DNA of 64,000 nt from Shewanella baltica. GTDB taxonomy: Bacteria; Pseudomonadota; Gammaproteobacteria; Enterobacterales; Shewanellaceae. The stretch is taken from contig NZ_UGYM01000002.1 in the NCBI RefSeq assembly GCF_900456975.1, positions 3,038,001 through 3,102,000 of the forward strand. Reading direction: 5' to 3'. Numbering within the stretch: the stretch's first letter is position 1; every line of letters starts with the position of its first letter. The notes under the pieces were generated by a model. That model searched no databases and was not told where the DNA came from. It saw only the letters and a list, made by a program, of their open reading frames with translations. This document shows, piece after piece, positions 20,022 through 30,319 of the stretch. The translations under genes and the position numbers were made by a program.

Positions 20022-22502
20022 TTAAAAAGTTTTGCCAATATTGAAAGAGAAGATCTCTGTTTGGTCGCCTTCGTATTCTTTAATCGGCCACGCTAAGCTA
20101 AACACCATAGGACCCATAGGTGATAACCACTGCACACTTAAGCCCCAAGAAGCGCGTAAACGTGCTGGATCACTGTAGTCCTGTAACTTAGCAAACTCGT
20201 CCGCTGGAAGTGTTTGATATGCATTGTAATCAAACTCAGTATCCCAAACGTTACCCGCATCAACGAAGAAACTCGTACGAACTGAGTTTGTGTAAGCCTC
20301 ATCCAAGAATGGCGTCGGTACAATCAACTCCATGCTCGCTGTCGCAAGGGCGTTACCACCGATTGAACGGCCAGAACTCACTTGGATACTGTTAGGATCG
20401 CCCGGCAAACTACAACCATCGCCCGATGGATCCGGTGCACATGGTTCACTACCTCGGTAGAGATAGAATGAACGAGGCCCCACAGAGTTAGACTTAAAGC
20501 CACGCAGTGAACTGCTACCACCTGAGTAATAGTTTTCCCAGAAAGGCAGAATTTGGTCGTTATCATTAAATTGACCATAACCGTTACCATAACCTAATCG
20601 ACCACGGGCCAAGAGCACAAAGCTCTGACTACGGTTAATAGGGAAATAGAAGTTAGTGTCAAAGTCTGTCTTAAAATACTGTAAATCAGACCCTGGCGAA
20701 GTCATTTTACCGTTCAAACGCTGAGACGAGCCGTCTGTTGGGAAAGTGCCACGGTTCAAGGTGCTACGATACCAGCCCAGACTCAGTTCAAAGTTATCAA
20801 AACTTAAGTCCGCATTTGGATCGTCATCACGGTAGATGTTATAGAAACGCAGTGCTTGTTCATAGGCAGAAATTTCAGAAATCGTGTTATGACGATAGCC
20901 TATGCCACCATTGATACGATTGTATTCGTTGATCGGGAAACCCGAGTTCAACGCCACACCGTAAGAACTGTTTTTATAACGCTCTAAGTTAGCTTCATTG
21001 GCGTCAAACTCGCTCCAATAAACGCTACCCCCTAAACTCACGCCATCTTTCGTCCAATACGGATCGGTATAGGATAAGTTAACGTTCTTAGAATACTTGT
21101 TGGTGCTCAAGCTGATACCCGCTTGGTTACCTGTGCCTAAGAAGTTATTTTGCTGCACACCAAACTGCAAGCTCAGGCCTGATTCAGTACCATAACCGAC
21201 ACCGGCGTTGAATGAGCCCGACGGCTGCTCTTTCACTTTCACCGCAACATCGACTAAATCATCGGTACCTGGCACTTGAATCGTTTCAGTGTCAACGGTT
21301 TCGAAGAAGCCCAAACGGTTAAGACGCGCTTTAGATTGCTCAACTTGCGCTGAGTTTAACCAAGCCCCTTCCATCTGACGCAGTTCACGGCGCATCACTT
21401 CATCTTTGGTCACTGTGTTACCAGTGAAGTTAATCGCACGCACGTAAACACGTTTACCCGGTTTAACATTGATGTTTAAGGTCACTTCTTTAGTCTTATC
21501 ATCAATTTCAGGATACGTTTTGACTTCTGGGTAGGCATAACCGAAGCGGCCTAAATATTTGCTGTACATTTCTTCGGTGAAAGTCACATCACCGCCGTTG
21601 TACATATCACCCGCTTTGATCGGCAGAATTGATTTCATCAACTCTTCACGGCCCATCAAATCACCCGTCAGGTTTACTTCTTTAACTTTATATTTCTCAC
21701 CTTCATCTACGTTGATGGTGATATATAAACCTTTACGGTCAGGTGTCATCGCCACTTGAGTCGAGGTGACTTCAAAGCGGATATAACCTTTATTGTGATA
21801 ATAGGTTTTGATGGTCTCGAGATCTGCCTGCAGCTTTTGCTTCTGATAACGGCGTTCGCCGAACAGATCCCACCAAGCCACATAATCTTTAAGTTCCAGC
21901 ATGCCAATCAACTCAGCATCGGTGAACTCATGATTACCGACCACGTTAATTTGGCGGATTTCGGCCGCTAAACCTTCGGTGAACTTAAATTTCAGCTCAA
22001 CCCGGTTACGGGGTAAGTTGATCACTTGAGCTTCCACTTTAGCGCCGTATTTACCCACGCCGTAGTAGAAATCCTGCAGACCCTTTTCAATACCGGTCAA
22101 CATAGTGCGATCAAGCGACTCACCGACTTTAACGCCAGAACCGTCCAGACTTTCCTGTAACTGTTCATCTTTAATGTCTTTGTTGCCATCGAATGTCACG
22201 GCACTGATGGTAGGACGTTCAGTGACTTTCACCACTAATACGCCGCCATCTCGGCTCACGGAGACATTTTCAAAGTTAGTCGATGCATACAAGCTTTTAA
22301 TGGCTTGTTGAATTCTTAACTGGTCAACAGTGTCACCTACTTTTACTGGTAAGCTTAACAGGGCAGCACCGAGTGCAACTCGCTGCAAACCTTCAACTTG
22401 GATGTCGGTCACTTCAAACGGTTGGAAAGTATCAGCCAACACAGTCCCTGAAAACGACGCACCGACGAATAACATCGAGGCAAAAAGTTTATTCAATCTC
22501 AT
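20022..22502 (-). CDS. bamA: Outer-membrane protein assembly factor BamA
   Basis: The protein is 826 residues long: a signal peptide (about 1-23, ending LAD), five POTRA domains (about 25-425, starting FEVTDIQVEGLQRV) and a C-terminal 16-stranded beta-barrel ending FNIGKTF with a terminal aromatic residue. The conserved loop-6 type RGF element appears in SSLRGFKSNSVGPRS. BamA inserts beta-barrel proteins into the outer membrane. The gene sits between rseP and skp, as in E. coli. A loop with several cysteines (CAPDPSGDGC, about residues 675-690) is probably extracellular and disulfide-bonded. Confidence 0.96.
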   Translation of the reverse strand: MRLNKLFASMLFVGASFSGTVLADTFQPFEVTDIQVEGLQRVALGAALLSLPVKVGDTVDQLRIQQAIKSLYASTNFENVSVSRDGGVLVVKVTERPTISAVTFDGNKDIKDEQLQESLDGSGVKVGESLDRTMLTGIEKGLQDFYYGVGKYGAKVEAQVINLPRNRVELKFKFTEGLAAEIRQINVVGNHEFTDAELIGMLELKDYVAWWDLFGERRYQKQKLQADLETIKTYYHNKGYIRFEVTSTQVAMTPDRKGLYITINVDEGEKYKVKEVNLTGDLMGREELMKSILPIKAGDMYNGGDVTFTEEMYSKYLGRFGYAYPEVKTYPEIDDKTKEVTLNINVKPGKRVYVRAINFTGNTVTKDEVMRRELRQMEGAWLNSAQVEQSKARLNRLGFFETVDTETIQVPGTDDLVDVAVKVKEQPSGSFNAGVGYGTESGLSLQFGVQQNNFLGTGNQAGISLSTNKYSKNVNLSYTDPYWTKDGVSLGGSVYWSEFDANEANLERYKNSSYGVALNSGFPINEYNRINGGIGYRHNTISEISAYEQALRFYNIYRDDDPNADLSFDNFELSLGWYRSTLNRGTFPTDGSSQRLNGKMTSPGSDLQYFKTDFDTNFYFPINRSQSFVLLARGRLGYGNGYGQFNDNDQILPFWENYYSGGSSSLRGFKSNSVGPRSFYLYRGSEPCAPDPSGDGCSLPGDPNSIQVSSGRSIGGNALATASMELIVPTPFLDEAYTNSVRTSFFVDAGNVWDTEFDYNAYQTLPADEFAKLQDYSDPARLRASWGLSVQWLSPMGPMVFSLAWPIKEYEGDQTEIFSFNIGKTF

Positions 22503-22533
22503 AGAGCACTTCTAATTATTAGTCTGTCCTTGC

Positions 22534-23904
22534 TCAGAGTCGGGCAAAATCATTGAAAAGCGCAATGCTCATCAACATCAGCAGTATTGCTGCCCCAAAT
22601 CTGAATCCTATTTCCTGCACCTTTTCAGGTACAGGTTTACCAGTTATTACTTCAATAAAGTAATACAGCAGGTGTCCCCCATCGAGCACAGGTAAAGGCA
22701 ACAAGTTAATGATGCCTAAATTGACGCTGATGAGCGCGAGGAACCCGAGAAAATAGACCAAGCCATAGTTTGCACTACTGCCCGCACCCTGTGCGATCGA
22801 GATGGGTCCACTCAGGTTTTTCACCGACACATCGCCGGTAAATAATTTGCCAATCATCTTAAAGCTCACAGCAACAAGTTGCCATGTTTTATCCGCTGCG
22901 ATGCCGAAAGAATCGATTGGTCCATATTCAAGTTGTAAACGCATATTGTCTGGCCATGGCGCTTGGGTTGGGCTCACCCCAAGCATACCTATCTCTTGGC
23001 CATCGGCGTTTTTACTGCTTAACGGTGTCACTACCACGTTAAACTGTTCGCCATTACGACGCAAAGTTAAGCTCACAGGCACATTGGCAGAATGTTGAAT
23101 AATGTCAACAAAAGCCTGCCAATCGGTATAATTTTTACCATTTATCGCCACTAAGGTATCCCCAACTTTTAGCTCGCTCTTGGCAGCGGCGCTGTCAGGG
23201 CTAATAGCAGCAATTGTCGGGTCGATTTCGGGGCGATATATCCCTAAACCTAAGGTGGTAATCGGCGATTCTTTTTCAGGATCAAAATGCCAATTGCGGG
23301 TATCTAAGGTATAAGAGCGCGCGCTGGAATCTAAGCCCTGCAAACCGCTCAATGGCGTCAGCGATACACTCAGGCTTTCATCGCCTATGTGGCCCACTAA
23401 GGCTAAATTCACTTCTTCCCAGTTACGTACAGCCTGGCCGGAAATGGCCGTTATTTGCATGGGCTCAGTGACCTGGATTTGCGCGGCGGCAGTTCCAGGT
23501 GTTGTCGATGTGATCACAGGTTTCAGTGACGGCACACCAATCAGATACATAAAATACAGGGCAACGATGGCAAAAATAAAATTCGCAATCGGGCCAGCAG
23601 CCACAATCGCAATGCGCTGCCATACGGTTTTACGATTGAATGCTTGATCTTTTAATGCTTCTGGGACGTCTTCGACGCGCTCATCGAGCATTTTGACATA
23701 GCCACCGAGTGGGATCATGGCTAACACGTATTCAGTGCCGTCTTTACCGACACGGCGCCAAATCGCCTTACCGAAACCAATGGAGAAACGTTCGACTTTG
23801 ACACCACAACGGCGTGCGACATAGAAATGGCCGTATTCGTGGGCTGTGATTAACAGGCCCAGTGCAACGATGAAAGAACCTAAGTTCCATAAAAAATCTA
23901 ACAT
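22534..23904 (-). CDS. rseP: Site-2 intramembrane metalloprotease RseP
   Basis: The 456-residue inner-membrane protein has the zinc motif HEYGH at residues 22-26 in the first transmembrane helix, two PDZ domains in the periplasmic middle (with SAAAKSELKVGDTLVAINGKN in the second) and the LPVLDGGHLLYY third ligand motif in a C-terminal helix. RseP makes the second cut in the anti-sigma factor RseA, releasing sigma-E during envelope stress; it also degrades leftover signal peptides. It starts at the ATG at 23904 and lies upstream of bamA. Confidence 0.96.
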   Translation of the reverse strand: MLDFLWNLGSFIVALGLLITAHEYGHFYVARRCGVKVERFSIGFGKAIWRRVGKDGTEYVLAMIPLGGYVKMLDERVEDVPEALKDQAFNRKTVWQRIAIVAAGPIANFIFAIVALYFMYLIGVPSLKPVITSTTPGTAAAQIQVTEPMQITAISGQAVRNWEEVNLALVGHIGDESLSVSLTPLSGLQGLDSSARSYTLDTRNWHFDPEKESPITTLGLGIYRPEIDPTIAAISPDSAAAKSELKVGDTLVAINGKNYTDWQAFVDIIQHSANVPVSLTLRRNGEQFNVVVTPLSSKNADGQEIGMLGVSPTQAPWPDNMRLQLEYGPIDSFGIAADKTWQLVAVSFKMIGKLFTGDVSVKNLSGPISIAQGAGSSANYGLVYFLGFLALISVNLGIINLLPLPVLDGGHLLYYFIEVITGKPVPEKVQEIGFRFGAAILLMLMSIALFNDFARL

Positions 23905-23943
23905 CCCACTCCTTACGTCATTGATTTAATCACTCAACGATTG

Positions 23944-25134
23944 CTAAGCGATGCTTGCTAAGGTCTCACGCGCATAGACGCGGGTTTGCGCATCTAAGGC
24001 TAAAATATCTTCTATGCTGCCCATAGGGCGCTTAGGCACAGTCACTAAACAAGCTTCGTTCACTTTTGCAATTTGAGTAAAGCCAATTTGTCCCTGTAAA
24101 AACGCTTCAACAGCAATCTCATTGGCTGCATTTAACACAGTTGTCGCCTCTTGGCCTTGGGCACACGCGTCCATTGCCAGAGCCAAACAGGGGAAGCGTT
24201 CAAAATCAGGTTCATAAAAGCTTAACTGTCCGACTTTGAAAAAATCTAAAGGTTCAACGCCAGAATGAATTCTTTGCGGATAAGCCATGCAATGGGCAAT
24301 AGGCGTACGCATATCTGGGTTACCCATTTGGGCAATAACGGAACCATCACGGTACTGCACCATAGAGTGGATCACGCTTTGCGGATGGATAACCACCTTA
24401 AGTTGCTCAGCCTGAGTGTTAAACAACCAACGTGCCTCAATAAACTCTAAGCCCTTATTCATCATAGTGGCGGAGTCGACGGAGATTTTAGGTCCCATGG
24501 ACCAATTAGGATGTTTACAGGCTTGGGCAGGCGTCATGGCGGCCAGTGTCGCAAGATCCGACCGCAGGAAAGGTCCGCCAGAACCGGTTAACAGAATATG
24601 GGAAATACCCGATGCCGCTAAGTCACAACGGCCAAGGTTGGCTTGCACTTCTTGGGGGAGACATTGGAAGATGGCATTATGCTCACTGTCCACAGGCAAG
24701 AGCACAGCGCCAGAGCGCTTAGTCGCCTCAATAAACAGCTCACCTGACATAACTAAGGCTTCTTTGTTGGCCAGTAATACCCGCTTCCCCGCCTTTACGG
24801 CTTCAAGCGTCGGTACTAGCCCTGCAGCCCCAACAATCGCCGCCATCACGGTATCCACTTCGGCAGCGGTCACTAACCCGAGTAAATCGTTCATGCCTGT
24901 GGTGACTTGGATATTGAGCCCTGCAGGTAAAACGGCACGCAACTGTTTTGCTGCCGCTTCATCCACCATATGCGCCACTTTCGGTCTATGCGCCAAACAA
25001 AGTGCAAGCATCTTATCAACGCTCGCGTTGGCCACTAATCCATACACGCTATAAGCGAGTGGATTAGCCGATATCACACTTAAGGTACTGGCACCTATAG
25101 AGCCGGTAGCACCCAAAATCACCATATTTTGCAT
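23944..25134 (-). CDS. dxr: 1-deoxy-D-xylulose 5-phosphate reductoisomerase
   Basis: The 396-residue enzyme starts [17 protein letters not shown], the NADPH-binding Rossmann motif. [13 protein letters not shown] and [13 protein letters not shown] follow, then the SGSGGPF-type loop ([11 protein letters not shown]) and [21 protein letters not shown]. It converts DXP to methylerythritol phosphate, the committed step of the non-mevalonate isoprenoid pathway. The ATG at 25134 gives a gap of four bases from cdsA; an in-frame ATG at 25155 would overlap cdsA and extend past the family N-terminus. In E. coli dxr precedes uppS; here it follows cdsA. Confidence 0.95.
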   Translation of the reverse strand: MQNMVILGATGSIGASTLSVISANPLAYSVYGLVANASVDKMLALCLAHRPKVAHMVDEAAAKQLRAVLPAGLNIQVTTGMNDLLGLVTAAEVDTVMAAIVGAAGLVPTLEAVKAGKRVLLANKEALVMSGELFIEATKRSGAVLLPVDSEHNAIFQCLPQEVQANLGRCDLAASGISHILLTGSGGPFLRSDLATLAAMTPAQACKHPNWSMGPKISVDSATMMNKGLEFIEARWLFNTQAEQLKVVIHPQSVIHSMVQYRDGSVIAQMGNPDMRTPIAHCMAYPQRIHSGVEPLDFFKVGQLSFYEPDFERFPCLALAMDACAQGQEATTVLNAANEIAVEAFLQGQIGFTQIAKVNEACLVTVPKRPMGSIEDILALDAQTRVYARETLASIA

Positions 25135-25138
25135 AGCG

Positions 25139-25996
25139 TTACATCCAGAATGCAATGTAGATCAGGGTAAACACCGGCAAGGCTGCAGTCAGGCTGTCGA
25201 TGCGGTCGAGCACGCCGCCGTGACCGGGCAAAATAGTGCCAGAATCTTTGATACAGGCCGCACGCTTAAACATACTTTCAGATAAATCACCCAGTGCTGA
25301 CACTAAGGCAACAAATAAGGTCACGGCCACAACTAAGCCCAGTTCTTGCTCAGGCGAATAATACATCACCGCACCAACCACTATCATAGTGGTCACTAAA
25401 CCGCCGAGTAAACCTTCAAGCGTTTTAGCTGGGCTTACCGCTGGCATCAGTTTGGTTTTACCTATCGCCTTGCCCACGAAGTAAGCGCCTGAATCCGCGG
25501 CCCACACAATCAACATCACCAATAACACCAACACAGGGCCGTAATAAGGCGAAGCTTGCGAGCTAATGGATTTGAGCGCGATCAGGGCGACAAAACAAGG
25601 TATTAAGGTTAGCTGTCCAAACATGGACTTAAACATAGGATTCTTTTGCCAGAACTTAGCGCTTTTCGGATAAGTCACCACTAATAACAGTGAGGCTAAC
25701 CACCAAAGTGCGCCAATGTAGAGAATGGCTAAATAGATAGGGTGTAACTGATGGCTTAACCAAACCGCATCGATTGGCACAATCAGATTAAGTGCCACCA
25801 ACAAGATACCGACCGTACAGGTGAAGCTCCACTGGGTGACGTCACACTGATTATCGATAATTCTTCCCCATTCCTTTGCAGCAATGAGAAAGACGCCGAC
25901 CAAGGCCCAAGCGAAGTAGTTGGCAGGGAGTAAAAATATCGCCCCCAAAACTAATGGAACTAACCAAATTGCTGTTATTATTCGTTGTTTTAGCAA
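25139..25996 (-). CDS. cdsA: Phosphatidate cytidylyltransferase
   Basis: The 285-residue polytopic inner-membrane protein has about eight hydrophobic segments and the CDP-alcohol synthase signature near the C-terminus ([13 protein letters not shown] then [13 protein letters not shown]). It makes CDP-diacylglycerol from CTP and phosphatidate, the branch point of phospholipid synthesis. The start is a TTG at 25996 with GAGGG about eight bases upstream. It lies 20 bases downstream of uppS, consistent with one transcript. Confidence 0.95.
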   Translation of the reverse strand: MLKQRIITAIWLVPLVLGAIFLLPANYFAWALVGVFLIAAKEWGRIIDNQCDVTQWSFTCTVGILLVALNLIVPIDAVWLSHQLHPIYLAILYIGALWWLASLLLVVTYPKSAKFWQKNPMFKSMFGQLTLIPCFVALIALKSISSQASPYYGPVLVLLVMLIVWAADSGAYFVGKAIGKTKLMPAVSPAKTLEGLLGGLVTTMIVVGAVMYYSPEQELGLVVAVTLFVALVSALGDLSESMFKRAACIKDSGTILPGHGGVLDRIDSLTAALPVFTLIYIAFWM

Positions 25997-26016
25997 AAAA
26001 AATCCCTCATGAGGTT

Positions 26017-26844
26017 TTACAATGTACGCATCTCATCAATCTGACTTCCAGTCAAACCAAAGCGGCGCTGGCGACTTGCAAAAATGGCAATCGCTTCATG
26101 AAAAGCCTGTTCATCGAAATCAGGCCAAAGGGTGTCGGTAAACACCAATTCTGCATAGGCCGCCTGCCACAGCACAAAATTGCTGATGCGACAGTCCCCG
26201 CCCGTGCGGATCATTAAATCAACTTCACTCTGATTTTGCATGCACAAATGTGCACTTAAGGCTTCTTCGGTGAACTGACTGCTGGTCATTTCGCCAGTTT
26301 CGACCTTTTCCGCTAATTTTTGGGCTGCTTGAAGTATGTCCCAACGGCCACCATAGTTAGCGGCAACATTCAGAACCAAGCCAGTATTGCCTGATGTCTT
26401 CTCTTGCGCAGCTGCAATTTGCTTCTGTAATCGCGCCGAAAAACGGCTGATATCACCAATAATCTTCAGCTTAACCTGATTCTTATGCAGCAATTTAATT
26501 TCGCGCTGTAATACGGTAAAAAACAATTCCATCAGCAAGCTGACTTCTTTATCGGGTCTTCGCCAATTCTCGCTAGAAAATGCAAATAAAGTTAGCGATT
26601 CAATGCCCAATTGGCTTGCCGTGCTTACGGCTCTTCTAACGGCTTTAACACCGGCCTTATGTCCCAACACTCGTGGTTTACCTTGGGTTTGTGCCCAGCG
26701 CCCATTGCCATCCATGATAATGGCAACATGCTTAGGTAACGACTGTTTCACGAGTTCGGGTAATTGTCCCGGCAAGGTCGTTTGAGTGTGTAAATCACTC
26801 TCACTCGTCCTAGGGTGCGGATCAAGTTCCACTGTGGATGACAT
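26017..26844 (-). CDS. uppS: (2E,6E)-farnesyl-diphosphate-specific undecaprenyl diphosphate synthase
   Basis: The 275-residue cis-prenyltransferase carries [14 protein letters not shown] (catalytic D45 in the first box), [11 protein letters not shown] and the C-terminal [19 protein letters not shown] box. It extends farnesyl diphosphate with eight isopentenyl units, making the lipid carrier for peptidoglycan and O-antigen. The N-terminus is about 20 residues longer than in E. coli UppS and polar. Its isoprenoid substrate comes from the Dxr pathway encoded two genes downstream. Confidence 0.95.
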   Translation of the reverse strand: MSSTVELDPHPRTSESDLHTQTTLPGQLPELVKQSLPKHVAIIMDGNGRWAQTQGKPRVLGHKAGVKAVRRAVSTASQLGIESLTLFAFSSENWRRPDKEVSLLMELFFTVLQREIKLLHKNQVKLKIIGDISRFSARLQKQIAAAQEKTSGNTGLVLNVAANYGGRWDILQAAQKLAEKVETGEMTSSQFTEEALSAHLCMQNQSEVDLMIRTGGDCRISNFVLWQAAYAELVFTDTLWPDFDEQAFHEAIAIFASRQRRFGLTGSQIDEMRTL

Positions 26845-26871
26845 CTAATACAGCCCTTTAAAATAGACAAA

Positions 26872-26899
26872 CGCCGTGTAGTATACCCCTACACGGCGC
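26872..26899 (-). terminator. Hairpin between frr and uppS
   Basis: A 10-bp perfect stem CGCCGTGTAG/CTACACGGCG with a 7-base loop is followed on the transcribed minus strand by TTTGTCTATTTT. It could end transcription after frr or attenuate read-through into uppS-cdsA-dxr. Confidence 0.7.
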
Positions 26900-26926
26900 A
26901 TCAACTCTAGCTTATCGAACTTGAGA

Positions 26927-27484
26927 TTATACTTCCATCAACTCAATTTCTTTGGCCGCTAAAATCTCATCAATCTTTTTAATGTGAGCATCGGTGAACT
27001 TTTGTACTTCTTCTTCGCTGCGACGAACATCATCTTCAGTACAAGCTTTGGCTTTCTCAAGCTTCTTCACTTCAGAAATGGCATCACGACGTACGTTACG
27101 GATGGCGATACGACCGTTTTCAGCTTCGTTACGCACGACTTTGATGAAGTCTTTACGACGTTCTTCAGTCAGCGCTGGTAATGGAATACGTAATGTTGCG
27201 CCTGCAGACATAGGGTTCAGACCTAAATCTGAGCTCATAATGGCCTTTTCAACGGCTTGGATAGCACTACGATCGAATACAGTCACAGACAGGGTGCGAG
27301 AATCTTCAACACCCACGTTAGCCACTTGGTTCAGTGGTGTCATAGTACCGTAGTAAGACACTTGAATTGAATCAAGCAGGCTTGGGTGGGCACGACCGGT
27401 ACGCACTTTTGCCATTTGGTTTTTAGTTGCGTCTACACATTTACCCATGCGTTCTTGCGCATCTTTCTTAATGTTCTCAATCAC
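26927..27484 (-). CDS. frr: Ribosome recycling factor
   Basis: The 185-residue protein is of family length, starting [17 protein letters not shown] and including [20 protein letters not shown] and [17 protein letters not shown]. With EF-G it splits the post-termination ribosome. The start is a GTG at 27484, as in E. coli, with AAGGA spaced normally upstream. It is 21 bases downstream of pyrH. Confidence 0.97.
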
Positions 27485-27505
27485 GTTAAATGTCCTTCTT
27501 GGTCA

Positions 27506-28243
27506 TTAAATAACTTTTTTCGCTCTGATCAGCGTGCCTTCTTCTTCACCCATGATAACGCGGCGTAGAGCGCCAGGCTTGTTCATGTTGAAGACTAAAA
27601 TAGGCATGTCGTGATCACGCGCCATAGTAAAGGCTGCTAAGTCCATTACTTTTAATTCTTTTTCCAGAATTTCCGCATAAGTCACTTCATCATACTTAAC
27701 GGCGTCTGGGTTCTTCATTGGGTCTTCGGAGTATACACCGTCGACTTTAGTGCCTTTCAACACAACTTCAGCTTCGATTTCAATGCCGCGTAAACAGGCC
27801 GCAGAATCGGTCGTGCAGAAAGGATTACCTGTACCGGCAGCAAAAATAACCACTCGGCCAGATTTTAGCAAGCTGATCGCTTCAGCCCAATTGTAATCGT
27901 CACACACACCCTTTAACGGGATAGCTGACATCAGACGGGCATTAACATAGGCACGGTGCAAGGCGTCGCGCATTGCCAAGCCGTTCATAACCGTTGCCAG
28001 CATACCCATGTGATCGCCCACCACACGGTTCATGCCTGCTTTTGCTAGGCCTTCACCGCGAAACAGATTACCACCACCAATAACCACACCCACCTGAATA
28101 CCCAGCTCAACCAGCTCTTTCACTTCCTGAGCCATGCGATCTAATACTTTGGGGTCGATGCCGAAGCCTTCGTCGCCCATCAGTGCTTCGCCACTTAATT
28201 TAAGAAGAATGCGTCTAAATGCGGGTTTTGGATTGGTGCTCAT
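27506..28243 (-). CDS. pyrH: UMP kinase
   Basis: The 245-residue amino-acid-kinase-fold protein has [11 protein letters not shown] (about 15-25), [12 protein letters not shown] and a C-terminal MGEEEGTLI. It phosphorylates UMP to UDP and is allosterically controlled by GTP and UTP in the family. I chose the ATG at 28243, preceded by CAGGAT seven bases upstream; an in-frame TTG or ATG-like start at 28261 has no homologous N-terminus. The gene lies downstream of tsf, separated by a hairpin. Confidence 0.96.
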   Translation of the reverse strand: MSTNPKPAFRRILLKLSGEALMGDEGFGIDPKVLDRMAQEVKELVELGIQVGVVIGGGNLFRGEGLAKAGMNRVVGDHMGMLATVMNGLAMRDALHRAYVNARLMSAIPLKGVCDDYNWAEAISLLKSGRVVIFAAGTGNPFCTTDSAACLRGIEIEAEVVLKGTKVDGVYSEDPMKNPDAVKYDEVTYAEILEKELKVMDLAAFTMARDHDMPILVFNMNKPGALRRVIMGEEEGTLIRAKKVI

Positions 28244-28264
28244 AATTTTTATCCTGGTCATAAC

Positions 28265-28290
28265 AAGACCGCAGCTATTGCCGCGGTCTT
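28265..28290 (-). terminator. Attenuator-like hairpin between tsf and pyrH
   Basis: An 8-bp perfect stem AAGACCGC/GCGGTCTT closes around a 10-base loop, partly complementary (GCAG/CTGC-like). The tract after it on the minus strand is T-poor, so partial termination or RNA processing is more likely than complete termination. Confidence 0.5.
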
Positions 28291-28311
28291 GGGGGTATTT
28301 AGCGTTGGCGA

Positions 28312-29163
28312 TTAAGCCTTTTTAGAAGCAGCGATTTGAGCAGCAACTTCAGCTGCGAAATCTTCTTCTTTCTTCTCAATACCTTCACCCACTTCTAAAC
28401 GAATGAAGTTAGTGACTTTAGCGCCTTTCTCTTTCAGAATTTCGCCAACAGTTTTCTTTGGTTCCATGATGTAAGCTTGACCAGTCAGAGAAATCTCACC
28501 GGTGAACTTCTTCATACGACCAAGAACCATCTTCTCAGCGATCTCTGCCGATTTGCCTTCGTTCATTGACATTTCGATTTGCAGAGCTTGTTCTCTTGCA
28601 ACGATTTCTGCAGGAACATCTTCTGGGTTCACGTATTCAGGCTTAGAAGCAGCAACGTGCATTGCGATGTGCTTTAAGGTTTCTTCGTCAGCTTCACCGG
28701 CTACAACAACACCAATGCGCTCACCGTGACGGTATGAAGATAAGTTTGCACCATCGATGTACTCAACACGACGAATGTTGATGTTTTCACCGATTTTAGT
28801 TACTAACGCAACGCGTGCGTCTTCGAACTGTGCTTTTAAATCTTCAAGCGTCACTTTAGATGCAGCAGCGGCATCTAATACTGCGTTCGCGAATGCTAAG
28901 AAGTTTGAATCTTTAGCAACGAAGTCAGTTTGACAGTTAACTTCTAACAGCGCAGCGAAACCTTCGCCATTCTTGATCAGAATTGTACCGTCAGCAGCGA
29001 TGTTACCCGCTTTTTTAGCAGCTTTAGCAGCACCAGACTTACGCATGTTGTCAATTGCTAACTCCATGTCGCCGTTAGTTTCTGTCAGAGCGTTTTTACA
29101 ATCCATCATGCCTGCGCCAGTACGGTCGCGCAGTTCTTTAACTTGGGCAGCAGTAATTGCCAT
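28312..29163 (-). CDS. tsf: Translation elongation factor Ts
   Basis: The 283-residue protein starts [23 protein letters not shown] and contains the TDFVAKD exchange motif near residue 80. It is the guanine nucleotide exchange factor for EF-Tu. The ATG at 29163 has GAGGA eight bases upstream. It forms the universal pair with rpsB, 120 bases upstream. Confidence 0.97.
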
Positions 29164-29205
29164 TGTTAAATCCTCTATAAAAAATCGACTAATTTGCAGA
29201 TATAA

Positions 29206-29252
29206 AACAGGGGCCGAATGGCCCCTGTTAACCAATCAAAAATCTTGGTTAA
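29206..29252 (-). terminator. Double hairpin between rpsB and tsf
   Basis: Two adjacent inverted repeats lie in the 120-base rpsB-tsf gap: TTAACCAA/TTGGTTAA (29228-29252) and a 10-bp GC-rich stem AACAGGGGCC/GGCCCCTGTT (29206-29229), which is followed by TTTTATAT on the transcribed strand. An attenuator in this gap is a known feature of rpsB-tsf in enterobacteria and would lower Tsf output relative to S2. Confidence 0.65.
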
Positions 29253-29283
29253 TAAGGGTGATGATAATCATCGCGCCTTATTA

Positions 29284-30012
29284 TTATTCGGCTTCTACGA
29301 AACCGTCTTGCTCAGCTTGAACAGCCAAATCTTGACCACGGCCAGCTTTTGCAGCAGCAGCAACAGAAGAAGTGTACAGGCGGATAGCACGCATAGCGTC
29401 GTCGTTACCAGGAACGATGTAGTTAACACCATCTGGCGCAGAGTTAGTATCAACAACTGCAACAACAGGGATACCCAGGTTGTTAGCTTCTTTAATAGCG
29501 ATATGCTCATGGTCAGCACCGATGACGAATAATACGTCTGGCAGGCCGCCCATGTTTTTAATACCACCTAAAGATTTTTCCAGCTTTTCAAGCTCACGAG
29601 TACGCATCAGCGCTTCTTTCTTGGTCAGCTTGTCGAAAGTACCGTCAACTGATTGGCTTTCTAGTTCTTTCAGACGTTTGATTGACTGACGAACAGTTTT
29701 CCAGTTAGTCAACATACCGCCTAACCAGCGGTGATCAACATAAAACTGATCACAAGACAGAGCAGATTCTTTGATCGCTTCGCCAGCAGCACGTTTAGTA
29801 CCAACGAATAATACTTTACCTTTCTTTGAAGCTACGTTGCTGATGAAAGCCAGCGCTTCATTGAACATTGGCACTGTATGCTCAAGGTTGATGATGTGAA
29901 CACCGTTGCGAGCACCGAAAATGAATGGCTTCATTTTTGGGTTCCAGTAACGGGTTTGGTGACCGAAGTGGACACCGGCCTGAAGCATATCGCGCATTGA
30001 AACTGTAGTCAT
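29284..30012 (-). CDS. rpsB: 30S ribosomal protein S2
   Basis: The 242-residue protein starts [19 protein letters not shown] and contains [27 protein letters not shown] and [10 protein letters not shown], all S2 signatures. It is required for 30S assembly and S1 binding. The ATG at 30012 is fixed by homology; upstream in-frame sequence belongs to the untranslated leader. It heads the long minus-strand cluster. Confidence 0.98.
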   Translation of the reverse strand: MTTVSMRDMLQAGVHFGHQTRYWNPKMKPFIFGARNGVHIINLEHTVPMFNEALAFISNVASKKGKVLFVGTKRAAGEAIKESALSCDQFYVDHRWLGGMLTNWKTVRQSIKRLKELESQSVDGTFDKLTKKEALMRTRELEKLEKSLGGIKNMGGLPDVLFVIGADHEHIAIKEANNLGIPVVAVVDTNSAPDGVNYIVPGNDDAMRAIRLYTSSVAAAAKAGRGQDLAVQAEQDGFVEAE

Positions 30013-30128
30013 TTCTATTACCTTAAAATTTAGGGGGTTAGACCTCCACGCATCCCATGTCTTCGACCCCGCAATTGATAACTGAGGGCACCCCGAAGAA
30101 TGTGTCGACACGTGTGTGATTTAGTATT
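30013..30128 (-). ncRNA. rpsB 5' leader, candidate S2 autoregulatory element
   Basis: The roughly 115 bases before rpsB on the minus strand hold GC-rich blocks in the order GGGGTGCCC, GCGGGGTCG, then GGAGGTCTAACCCCC next to the start. The last two can pair with each other or earlier blocks, giving mutually exclusive folds. In gammaproteobacteria the rpsB leader binds S2 and blocks its own translation. The assignment rests on position and block order, not a computed fold. Confidence 0.5.
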
Positions 30129-30150
30129 TAGACAAATAGCCATGTATAAT
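30122..30150 (+). promoter_or_regulatory. Candidate promoter for map
   Basis: A perfect TATAAT (30145-30150) lies in the 307-base divergent rpsB/map gap, with TG immediately before it and only a poor -35 element. Read on the other strand the same segment gives TATACA with a TTGCAA 19 bases upstream, so it may also serve rpsB. About 170 bases would remain as map leader. Confidence 0.35.
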
Positions 30151-30319
30151 GGCCGCCATCTTTAGTCTTGCAAGTATCTAAGCAGAGCAAAAGCTGGCTA
30201 GGACAATTCATCAAGACTTAAACATAACGGCGCGCTTTATACCATAAATAGCCCTAAAGCACAAATTTTTGCATTAGGTTGCGTGGCCAACAGACATTAA
30301 AGACACAAGAGAAAACGCA

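Noticed and set aside
29295..29567. 90-codon minus-strand frame inside rpsB
   Set aside because: It is a shifted reading of rpsB with low-complexity leucine runs.
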